DNA from: an uncultured Collinsella sp.
Lineage (GTDB): Bacteria; Actinomycetota; Coriobacteriia; Coriobacteriales; Coriobacteriaceae
Length of the DNA stretch: 8,147 bases
Direction of reading: 5' to 3'
Assembly (NCBI GenBank): GCA_958348565.1
Contig: CATVZP010000091.1
Coordinates: forward strand, 1-8,147
The notes below the pieces were generated by a model. That model saw nothing but the letters and a program-made list of their open reading frames with translations, searched no databases and had not been told where the DNA came from. Below are positions 1 through 4,992 of this stretch, in pieces (the stretch's first letter is position 1; each line of letters opens with the position of its first letter). Both the position numbers and the translations under genes were made by a program.

Positions 1-204
1 GCCCAGACCCACATACAGCGGGGTCTCCAAAAAGTGATGGATGGCCTCGTAGGCATCGGTATTGGCGCAAATGACGGCGGCGATGGCGGCAATAACCATA
101 ACCGCGGCGGAAATCGTGCCATTCTCGGCGATGCGCTCCCAAATGTCGTGGCGCTCAAAACGCTTGCGCTCACGGACGTTGAACAGCTGCTCAGTTGCTG
201 CCAT
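1..204 (-). CDS. nhaA: Na+/H+ antiporter NhaA, N-terminal part (cut by window edge)
   Basis: Only the first 68 codons lie in the window; the rest runs off the left edge. NhaA proteins are inner-membrane antiporters that expel Na+ (or Li+) in exchange for protons and maintain pH and sodium balance. The visible protein has a charged cytoplasmic N-terminus (residues 1-28, rich in Arg, Lys and Glu). It then has a hydrophobic first membrane helix (about 31-47, AAVMVIAAIAAVICAN) and the stretch HHFLETPLYVGLG. This pattern (hydrophobic helix ending in AN, then a short loop and FLETP) matches the N-terminus of E. coli NhaA as I remember it (IIAAILAMIMAN ... FLETPVQLRVG). The ATG at 202-204 follows AAAGGAG with a spacing of about 6 bases, which fixes the start. 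The gene lies downstream of ppaC on the same strand but behind its terminator, so it probably has its own promoter. The catalytic Asp pair lies outside the window and cannot be checked. Confidence 0.78.
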   Translation of the reverse strand, partial: MAATEQLFNVRERKRFERHDIWERIAENGTISAAVMVIAAIAAVICANTDAYEAIHHFLETPLYVGLG

Positions 205-218
205 GGGCGGCTCCTTTC

Positions 219-234
219 ACGGGAAAGCTCCCGT
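219..234 (-). other. Small hairpin next to the nhaA ribosome binding site
   Basis: Arms ACGGGA (219-224) and TCCCGT (229-234) pair perfectly around a 4-base loop. In the nhaA mRNA this 6-bp hairpin ends only a few bases before the AAAGGAG ribosome site and follows a run of six T (from plus-strand A's at 239-244). It could modulate ribosome access, but the stem is short and may be chance. Confidence 0.3.
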
Positions 235-348
235 CTTAAAAAAGCACGGCCCGCCCAAGTGGCGGCGCCGCGCTCTAACGTATTACGCTTGCATCTAGCC
301 TACCCTGCACGACAAGCACGCAGGCGTGACCGAAAAGCGGAACCACAG

Positions 349-369
349 GTTGAACATTATTTGTTCAAC
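349..369. promoter_or_regulatory. Perfect 8-bp inverted repeat upstream of nhaA (candidate operator)
   Basis: GTTGAACA (349-356) and TGTTCAAC (362-369) form a perfect inverted repeat around the AT-only spacer TTATT. It lies about 145 bases upstream of the nhaA start and just downstream of the ppaC terminator. That is a reasonable place for a dimeric regulator to bind near the nhaA promoter. The GAAC-GTTC half-sites are 7 bases apart rather than the 4 expected of a Gram-positive LexA box, so I do not call it an SOS box. Its binding protein is unknown, and I could not find a convincing -35/-10 pair for nhaA. Confidence 0.4.
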
Positions 370-410
370 GGCACGGGCACGCCTGTCCAAGAGACGACGC
401 GGCGCCGTGC

Positions 411-452
411 ACAAAAAACGACCGGAGCGCGGGGCGTCCGCGATCCGGTCGT
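411..452 (-). terminator. Rho-independent terminator of ppaC
   Basis: Arms ACGACCGGA (418-426) and TCCGGTCGT (444-452) pair perfectly over 9 bp. An inner CGCGG/CCGCG stem continues the hairpin. On the minus strand the stem is followed directly by six T (plus-strand A's at 413-418). It begins about 20 bases after the ppaC stop codon. Stem strength, U-tract and position all fit an intrinsic terminator that separates ppaC from nhaA. Confidence 0.87.
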
Positions 453-471
453 GGCGTTCGGTCAACTCAAC

Positions 472-1395
472 CTAGCAGGCGGCCATGATGGGGGCAGCGA
501 CCTGCTTCTTACGGGAGAGGACGCCCGGCATCCAGACGCCGTCGTGCTCGTCGGCAATGCCCAGGCCCTTCTGAGCAGCCTCGGTCTCGCCCTCGAGCAG
601 GACCTGCGAGCCCTCCTCCATGATGTCGGTGATGCACAGAACGATGCCGTCAGCACCCTTCTCAGCGGCGTAGGCGCGCATGGCCTCGCGAATCTCGTCG
701 ATCATGCCGAGTGCGCGGGTCTTGTCGACAGTCTCGTACTGGCCGATGAGCAGCTTCTTGCCGGCGGGCTCGAACATCTTGATGTCGTTGCCGACCATCT
801 CGGCTGCAGTGAAGGAGCCGGACGGGCGGGTGAGGAAGACCTCCATGCCAAACTTGACCGGGTCGACGCCCACCTGCTCGCCGAGCTTGGCGGCGACGGC
901 GCGGTCGACATCGGTGGTGGTGGGGCTCTTGAGCATGAGCGTGTCGGTCATCATGGCCGAAAGCAGCAGCTTGGCCTGAACGTCGGAAAGCTCAACGCCG
1001 AGCACGCCGGCGAGCTTGGTGACGATGGTGCAGCTGGAGCCCCAGGGCAGGCAGATGTAGTGCAGCGGGCCGGCGGTCTCGAAGTCGCCGATGCGGTGAT
1101 GATCGACGACGCCAAAGACCGTAGCGTCCTTAAGGCCGGCGACGGACTGGGCGGACTCGTTGTGGTCGGTGAGGACGACGAGCTGACCGGCCTCGACGGA
1201 CTCGATCACGCGGGGCTCGGCAATGCCGGCGTCGGCGAGCAGCTTGGCAGACTCTGCCGGAAGCTGACCAAGGGCGCAGGCCTCGTAGGTGTTGCCGGCA
1301 TACTCAACCTGGTTGAGCAGCTGGGACAGGACGACGGCGCTCATGATGGCGTCGTTATCGGGGTTCTGGTGACCAAAGACAAGAACGTTTGCCAT
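472..1395 (-). CDS. ppaC: Manganese-dependent inorganic pyrophosphatase (family II, DHH superfamily)
   Basis: This 307-residue cytoplasmic enzyme hydrolyses pyrophosphate to two phosphates and so pulls biosynthetic reactions forward. It is close in length to other family II pyrophosphatases (about 310). The N-terminal DHH domain carries the metal ligands: GHQNPDNDA with His9, Asp13 and Asp15, then Asp77 (LTDHNE), the DHH signature at 98-100 (VVDHHR) and Asp151 (MMTDTL). The C-terminal DHHA2 domain ends in the substrate-binding SRKKQ motif at 294-298. All expected key residues are present. There is no inserted CBS or DRTGG regulatory region, so it is the short, unregulated type. The ATG at 1393-1395 is preceded by GGAGG with a spacing of 6 bases. 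The frame is open further upstream, but that part does not resemble the family. A strong terminator follows. The glucokinase gene ends 132 bases upstream on the same strand, so partial read-through from it is possible. Confidence 0.96.
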   Translation of the reverse strand: MANVLVFGHQNPDNDAIMSAVVLSQLLNQVEYAGNTYEACALGQLPAESAKLLADAGIAEPRVIESVEAGQLVVLTDHNESAQSVAGLKDATVFGVVDHHRIGDFETAGPLHYICLPWGSSCTIVTKLAGVLGVELSDVQAKLLLSAMMTDTLMLKSPTTTDVDRAVAAKLGEQVGVDPVKFGMEVFLTRPSGSFTAAEMVGNDIKMFEPAGKKLLIGQYETVDKTRALGMIDEIREAMRAYAAEKGADGIVLCITDIMEEGSQVLLEGETEAAQKGLGIADEHDGVWMPGVLSRKKQVAAPIMAAC

Positions 1396-1434
1396 GGATA
1401 TCCTCCACTTGTATATGTGTACTTGGACGTAGCT

Positions 1435-1443
1435 ATGGTAGCA
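1435..1443 (-). promoter_or_regulatory. Possible extended -10 promoter of ppaC
   Basis: On the minus strand the sequence TGCTACCAT fits an extended -10 box (TGn followed by TAnnnT). It would place the start of transcription near 1428, giving a short leader of about 33 bases before the ppaC ATG. I see no good -35 box at the usual distance. The call rests on position and the -10 match only. Confidence 0.3.
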
Positions 1444-1527
1444 CGCCGATGCCGAGCCTTCGCAGACGGAAGGGCCACGGCATATTTTGGAGCAAGCATG
1501 GGGACCAAGTCCGCCCCCCTGCACCAG

Positions 1528-2481
1528 CTATTTGCCAGCGGCGCGCAGGGCCACGTAGGCGGCACCGATGATACCGGCGTCGTTTCCGAGCGAAGCAACC
1601 TTAATGGGCGTCTCGCGCGAGGCGGAGAGCGCGTACTGCTTAAAGTGCTCGCGAACCTTGTCGAGGTAAACATCGGCCGAGGCGGAGGCGCCGCCGCCGA
1701 TGAGGAACATCTCGGGGTCGACCACGTTGGCGATAAGTGCCAGGGCGCGACCGAGATAGTCGGCCATGGTATCGGCCGCGGCCAGCGCGAGCTTGTCGCC
1801 CTCGCGGCAGGCCTGGAACACGTCCTTGGAATCTGAGGGGCCGGTGAGCTCGATGGGCTCGACGCCAGCCTTCTTGCACTCGGCAAGGTAGTTGCTCACC
1901 ACGCCGGTAGCGCTGGAATACTGCTCCAGGTGGCCATGGCCGCCACAGCCACAGGTGCGCTCCTCGGCCGGGTTCAGGCACATGTGGCCAATCTCGCCGC
2001 CGGCGCCCACAACACCCGATACCACGTCGCCGTTAACGATAACGCCGCCGCCCACGCCGGTACCGATGGTGACCATCACCACGTTCTGTACGCCCTTGGC
2101 AGAGCCGAGCCAGGCCTCGCCCATGGCAGCGGCGTTGGCATCGTTCTCATACTTAACGACCGCATCGGGGCAGTGCTCCTGAATGGCGACCCTCAGCTCG
2201 GGCAGGTTAATGGCAATGTTGGCCTTGACCTTGGCATCGCCCGACGCCGGGATGGGACACGGAACGGCCAGGCCAATGCCCGCCACAAAGGCACGCGGAA
2301 TCTGTGCCTTGGCGACCACCTGGTCGATAGCCTCGGTCACCGCAGCAAAGCCCGCAGCGTCAACGATAGGAGGCGTGGGCACGCTGGCCTTGGCAAGCAG
2401 GTTGCCGTCCTCGTCGAACAGGCCCTCCTTAACCGAAGTGCCGCCGACGTCGATGCCGATGTAGTACTGCTTAGGTTCCAT
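1528..2481 (-). CDS. glk: ROK-family glucokinase
   Basis: This 317-residue cytoplasmic sugar kinase most likely phosphorylates free glucose with ATP to glucose 6-phosphate. The N-terminal phosphate-binding loop is IGIDVGGTSVK (residues 8-18). The sugar-binding and catalytic block is ENDANAAAMGE (112-122, Asp114 the likely base), followed by the loop TIGTGVGGG (138-146). Glu163 and His166 of EIGH and the CGCG motif at 177-180 form the ROK zinc and sugar site. The C-terminus has the second nucleotide-contacting loop, GGG (262-264). There is no N-terminal helix-turn-helix, so it is a kinase and not a ROK repressor. Residue 184 in the zinc motif is His where ROK proteins usually have a third Cys. 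The start at 2481 is chosen because AAGGTGG lies about 8 bases upstream and the fold begins there. The position just after the PTS operon suggests it uses the glucose released by the GH1 enzyme. Allose, mannose or N-acetyl sugars are less likely substrates. Confidence 0.9.
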   Translation of the reverse strand: MEPKQYYIGIDVGGTSVKEGLFDEDGNLLAKASVPTPPIVDAAGFAAVTEAIDQVVAKAQIPRAFVAGIGLAVPCPIPASGDAKVKANIAINLPELRVAIQEHCPDAVVKYENDANAAAMGEAWLGSAKGVQNVVMVTIGTGVGGGVIVNGDVVSGVVGAGGEIGHMCLNPAEERTCGCGGHGHLEQYSSATGVVSNYLAECKKAGVEPIELTGPSDSKDVFQACREGDKLALAAADTMADYLGRALALIANVVDPEMFLIGGGASASADVYLDKVREHFKQYALSASRETPIKVASLGNDAGIIGAAYVALRAAGK

Positions 2482-2522
2482 GGGAGCCCACCTTTCTCGT
2501 TTAAACATTGCCTGTATGGTAC

Positions 2523-2585
2523 CGCTCCCAAGGCAAAAACCTACCAAAAAGGGACAGGTTTATTTTGGCAGGTTTTATCTGGGGA
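2523..2585. repeat. Hairpin repeat element in the glk leader (copy 1)
   Basis: AAAACCTACCAAAA (2536-2549) and TTTTGGCAGGTTTT (2563-2576) are inverted arms with one mismatch around a 13-base loop. Weaker similarity continues outward on both sides (CTCCCAAGGC on the left, ATCTGGGGA on the right). The right half, starting GGGACAGG at 2551 and running through TTTTGGCAGGTT, matches two stretches in the GH1 leader at about 20 of 24 positions. The element lies 40-100 bases upstream of the glk start, between the PTS operon terminator and glk. It may be part of the glk mRNA leader or a small non-coding dispersed repeat. No open reading frame of note lies inside it. Confidence 0.55.
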
Positions 2586-2623
2586 AACGCAAATGGCTGC
2601 CCAACAGGCCACGCAAGACCATT

Positions 2624-2665
2624 CCCAAAAATAAGGGCGCCGGGAGGCGGTGACTCCCGGCGCCC
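2624..2665 (-). terminator. Rho-independent terminator of the GH1-PTS operon
   Basis: GGGCGCCGGGAG (2635-2646) and CTCCCGGCGCCC (2654-2665) form a perfect 12-bp GC-rich stem with a 7-base loop. On the minus strand it is followed by TTATTTTTGGG. It lies about 60 bases after the IIA stop codon and closes the operon before glk. This is the clearest terminator in the window. Confidence 0.92.
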
Positions 2666-2688
2666 GTCAAAGGGACTGTGTTGTCTGT

Positions 2689-2704
2689 TGGACCGCACGG
2701 TCCA
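2689..2704 (-). other. Hairpin between the IIA stop and the operon terminator
   Basis: TGGACCG (2689-2695) and CGGTCCA (2698-2704) pair over 7 bp, realistically 6 bp with a 4-base loop. No T-run follows on either strand, so it is not a terminator by itself. It would sit in the 3' untranslated region of the IIA mRNA, ahead of the main terminator, where it could add protection against 3' exonucleases. Confidence 0.3.
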
Positions 2705-2722
2705 TCGCGGCGATAACGCCGA

Positions 2723-3055
2723 CTAGGCCTTAAGTGCCCGCAGTTGCTTGTGAACCTCGATGAGCTCCGTCGCCATGACGCGCATGGTCTCGGTACCGGC
2801 CATCTGGTCCTCGGCATGCAACAGAATCAACGGGGCCTCGCCGTTACGCTCGCCGTTGGCCTCCTTCTTCAGAAGCCCCATGTGAACATCGTGGCCACCG
2901 TTATAGGTCTCGTCGCCCTGCTTGATAAGCTCCTCGGCGGCGTCAAAATCGCCCTCCTTGGCCTTTTGCACGGCATTGATGTACATGCTCTTGGCGGTAC
3001 CGACGTAGCTGATGATCTCAAAGCAGGTCATCTGCAGTTCGTTCATATCCTCCAT
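2723..3055 (-). CDS. PTS lactose/cellobiose-family IIA component
   Basis: This 110-residue soluble protein takes phosphate from HPr and passes it to the IIB protein. It has the all-helical shape and length of the lactose/cellobiose IIA family. The first helix has FEIISYVGTAKS (12-23), followed by GDFDAAEELI (35-44) and LLKKEANGE (61-69). The phosphorylated residue is His80 in ILLHAEDQM, with Asp83 matching the metal-binding Asp at the trimer centre of lactococcal IIA-Lac. Gln84 stands where the lactococcal protein has His82. The ATG at 3053-3055 is preferred because AGGTG lies 6 bases upstream, overlapping the IIB stop codon. A GTG at 3064 and an ATG at 3046 are alternatives. The 9-base gap after IIB implies translational coupling. 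It is the last gene of the operon. Confidence 0.92.
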   Translation of the reverse strand: MEDMNELQMTCFEIISYVGTAKSMYINAVQKAKEGDFDAAEELIKQGDETYNGGHDVHMGLLKKEANGERNGEAPLILLHAEDQMAGTETMRVMATELIEVHKQLRALKA

Positions 3056-3064
3056 GCGGAGCAC

Positions 3065-3367
3065 CTAGCCCATCACGCTGACGCAGTGGTCGATGATGCC
3101 GGCAGCATTCATGCGGCCGTAGTCAACCATGTTGATGACCTCGACCGGAAAACGACCGGCGGCCTCCTTCTCAAAATCGCCCTTGGTGTAGCCGATCTGC
3201 GGACCAAGCAGCAACATGTCGCACTCGTCCAGGTGATCGTGGGCCTCGTTCATGGGACGAGCCTCGACCTCAATATCCAGACCACGGTTTGCAACCTCGG
3301 CCTGCATCTTCTGGACCAGCAGGCTCGTAGACATACCGGCATTGCAGCAGAGCATGATCTTCTTCAT
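3065..3367 (-). CDS. PTS lactose/cellobiose-family IIB component
   Basis: This 100-residue cytoplasmic protein is phosphorylated on a cysteine by IIA and passes the phosphate to the sugar as it crosses IIC. The signature is at the very N-terminus: MLCCNAGMSTSLLV (5-18). Cys8 is the expected phospho-cysteine, followed by the phosphate-binding loop NAGMSTS. The later block LLLGPQIGY (52-60) is also typical of the family. Its length is standard for a stand-alone IIB. The ATG at 3365-3367 follows a near-perfect TAAGGAGG ribosome site, the strongest in the operon. It is separated from the upstream IIC gene by an unusually long, structured 161-base gap and is tightly joined to IIA downstream. Confidence 0.93.
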   Translation of the reverse strand: MKKIMLCCNAGMSTSLLVQKMQAEVANRGLDIEVEARPMNEAHDHLDECDMLLLGPQIGYTKGDFEKEAAGRFPVEVINMVDYGRMNAAGIIDHCVSVMG

Positions 3368-3383
3368 GGTTTCCTCCTTATAA

Positions 3384-3398
3384 CTGCGCGGCGCGCAG
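3384..3398 (-). other. GC-rich palindrome just before the IIB ribosome site
   Basis: CTGCGCGGCGCGCAG is a perfect inverted repeat around a single central base. As RNA it would fold as a 5-6 bp GC stem ending about 7 bases before the TAAGGAGG of IIB. A smaller palindrome, ACAAC-TG-GTTGT, lies next to it at 3402-3413. These may hold the region around the strong ribosome site in an open or closed form. No function is proven. Confidence 0.4.
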
Positions 3399-3430
3399 AC
3401 GACAACTGGTTGTATTCCTTGCGGCTATTG

Positions 3431-3499
3431 TGCCCGCTCCCCTGTATCTTTACGCAAGGGAGAGAGCCGCGGGCACCGGCACCGCGTACCGGCGCCCGC
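3431..3499 (-). promoter_or_regulatory. IIC-IIB intercistronic structure with two competing stems
   Basis: GCGGGCACCGGCAC (3469-3482) and GTACCGGCGCCCGC (3486-3499) can form a 14-bp hairpin with a 3-base loop; a few pairs are G-U in RNA. On the mRNA strand this comes first after the IIC stop. Its second arm (GCGGGCA at 3469-3475 on the plus strand) is also complementary to TGCCCGC at 3431-3437, further down the mRNA. That pairing is extended by GGGA/TCCC inside. The two stems share bases and cannot coexist. No U-tract follows the first hairpin, so it is not a standard terminator. Likely roles are mRNA processing, 3' protection of the IIC message, or tuning IIC against IIB and IIA. Confidence 0.55.
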
Positions 3500-3528
3500 A
3501 AAGGTGAAAGGGACGAACGTTAGGCGTT

Positions 3529-4872
3529 CTACTCGGCGAGAGCCTCCTGCTTGGCGATTGCCTTCTCGGAAATCTTCATAAAGGGCAGGTAGACGGCCAT
3601 GCCAATGACAATCTCGAGAGCCTGCCACACGCCGGCGCGCCAGTCAAAGCCCGTAGCGAGCAGGGCATTGATGACGGGAGGCATGGTCCAGGGCACCTGG
3701 GCGATGCAGGGGCTGATGATGCCTGCGCAGGTAAGGCCATAGGTGATGCCGATGAACAGATCGGGAAGAAGGACGAACGGGATCATGAGCGGCAGGTTGT
3801 ACACGATGGGGTAACCGTAGATAACCGGCTCGTTGATGTTGAACAGACCAGGCAGGATAGCCATCTTGGAAACGGTCTCGGAAGCCTTGTTCTTGGAGAA
3901 CAGGAGCGTGTCGAGCAGAAGCATGAGGGTGCAGCCCGAGCCGCCGATGAGGGCGAAGCTGTTAACGATCTGCATGTTCATGTAGTGATCGGGCTGGATG
4001 GTGCCACCGGCGGCAAAGGTAGCCATGTTGTCGACGATGAGCATGGTCAGGATCGGCTCGACGGTAGCGCCAGAGATGGTGGACTGGTGAATACCGACGC
4101 AGAACAGCAGGTTAGCAAGGGTGTAGATGAGGATAACAGCCCACGGACCGGCGTTCATGATGTTCTTGAGCGGGTTGGAGATGCACGTGGAGATGATGGC
4201 GCACAGATCGGTGCCGGCGCACACGGCGAGCAGGGCTGCGGCAAGAGCGAAGATTGCGAGGTTGAGCAGCATCGGGATCATGACGTTGAAGGAGTTGGAG
4301 ACCGCGGGAGGCACGCCCTCGCCCAGCTTAACCTTGAGCTTCTCGACGCCAGAAATCTTGATGAAGAGCGAGACGGAAAGCAGGGCGATGATAATAGCCG
4401 AGAACAGACCGTTGGTGCCGGTGTTGGCAGTCGAAAGGGCGCCCGTGACCTCGGCGGAGGTGATCTTGTCGGTGAGCAGCGGGCTCGTGGCGGCAAGCGA
4501 GGCGGTGATCTGCTGCGGCATCATGATGACGAAAGCAGAGATAGCGACGACCACGCAAGCGAGCGGGTTATCGAAACGCTTGTTCTTAGCGAGGCTGTAG
4601 CCAATCAATCCGGCCAAGATAATGGCAGAGACGTTGAGGGTGCCCAGCGTAATTGCCGAACCCCACGTCTGAAGGTTGGCAAGGCCCGCCGCATCGAGCG
4701 GGAACAGAGGGAACACGACGTTGTTAATGAGAACCGCGATACCCGCAAGAATATAGAGCGGCGTGATGGTCGCGAAGGCGTCACGCAGGGAACGCAGGTG
4801 AACCTGGTTTCCCACCTTCGCAGAGACCTCGGCAAACTTGTCGAGGAAACTCTTTCCGTTGTCACTGGCCAT
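3529..4872 (-). CDS. PTS lactose/cellobiose-family IIC permease
   Basis: This 447-residue integral membrane protein is the sugar channel of the PTS, binding a disaccharide outside and presenting it for phosphorylation by IIB. I count about ten hydrophobic segments (roughly 37-57, 76-94, 104-122, 156-173, 196-220, 243-263, 302-326, 355-375, 377-395 and 412-432). Key sites fit the cellobiose/chitobiose IIC fold: His262 in VGIHQSTISG, and Glu348 in FNINEPVIYGYPIVYN, the conserved sugar-contacting NEP motif. The length is typical of a stand-alone IIC, without fused IIB. The ATG at 4870-4872 follows TTAGGAG with 5 bases of spacing. It is the second gene of the operon, 120 bases after the GH1 gene. 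The family suggests a beta-linked sugar such as cellobiose, gentiobiose, an aryl-beta-glucoside or lactose. The sequence alone does not decide which. Confidence 0.94.
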   Translation of the reverse strand: MASDNGKSFLDKFAEVSAKVGNQVHLRSLRDAFATITPLYILAGIAVLINNVVFPLFPLDAAGLANLQTWGSAITLGTLNVSAIILAGLIGYSLAKNKRFDNPLACVVVAISAFVIMMPQQITASLAATSPLLTDKITSAEVTGALSTANTGTNGLFSAIIIALLSVSLFIKISGVEKLKVKLGEGVPPAVSNSFNVMIPMLLNLAIFALAAALLAVCAGTDLCAIISTCISNPLKNIMNAGPWAVILIYTLANLLFCVGIHQSTISGATVEPILTMLIVDNMATFAAGGTIQPDHYMNMQIVNSFALIGGSGCTLMLLLDTLLFSKNKASETVSKMAILPGLFNINEPVIYGYPIVYNLPLMIPFVLLPDLFIGITYGLTCAGIISPCIAQVPWTMPPVINALLATGFDWRAGVWQALEIVIGMAVYLPFMKISEKAIAKQEALAE

Positions 4873-4954
4873 GATTGCTCCTAACTTTCAAATCCGGCCT
4901 TTTCCTATGCGCACGGTGGTCTGTCGCCCTCTGCCACCAGATGTGCCATGTGTT

Positions 4955-4987
4955 GCGCGCGGCGGCGCGCGGTCTGGGCGTTCGCCC
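4955..4987 (-). other. Tandem GC hairpins in the GH1-IIC gap
   Basis: Two GC-rich hairpins follow the GH1 stop on the mRNA strand. The first is GGGCG-TT-CGCCC (4976-4987). The second is GCGCGC-GGCG-GCGCGC (4955-4970). A looser GGTGG/CCACC pairing (4916-4920 with 4934-4938) lies nearer to IIC. There is no U-tract, so they are not intrinsic terminators. Together they make most of the 120-base gap structured, and they may affect mRNA decay or ribosome flow into IIC. Confidence 0.4.
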
Positions 4988-4992
4988 GGTCG

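Noticed and set aside
349..369. A LexA (SOS) box upstream of nhaA
   Set aside because: GAAC and GTTC half-sites are present but 7 bases apart instead of 4, so only a generic inverted repeat is reported.
34..1836. A 600-codon open frame on the plus strand opposite ppaC and part of the glucokinase gene
   Set aside because: It runs antisense to two genes with complete catalytic motifs, shows no domain I recognise, and is expected from the biased third-position GC of the real genes.
2536..2576. A BglG/LicT-type antiterminator (RAT) site in the glk leader
   Set aside because: The hairpin lacks the remembered RAT conserved bases and no BglG-type antiterminator gene is in the window; the local regulator is of the GntR type.
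1930..2634. Plus-strand open frame crossing the glk leader repeat element
   Set aside because: Most of it is antisense to glucokinase, and its tail is the repeat itself. Peptides read from such repeats are likely annotation artefacts.
3469..3499. An intrinsic terminator after IIC
   Set aside because: The stem is strong but no T-run follows it on the minus strand, and IIB and IIA would be cut off from the only clear promoter.
3985..4884. A 299-codon plus-strand open frame opposite the IIC gene
   Set aside because: Charged, repetitive Gly/Asp/Arg-rich translation typical of the reverse strand of a membrane protein gene; no sign of a real protein.
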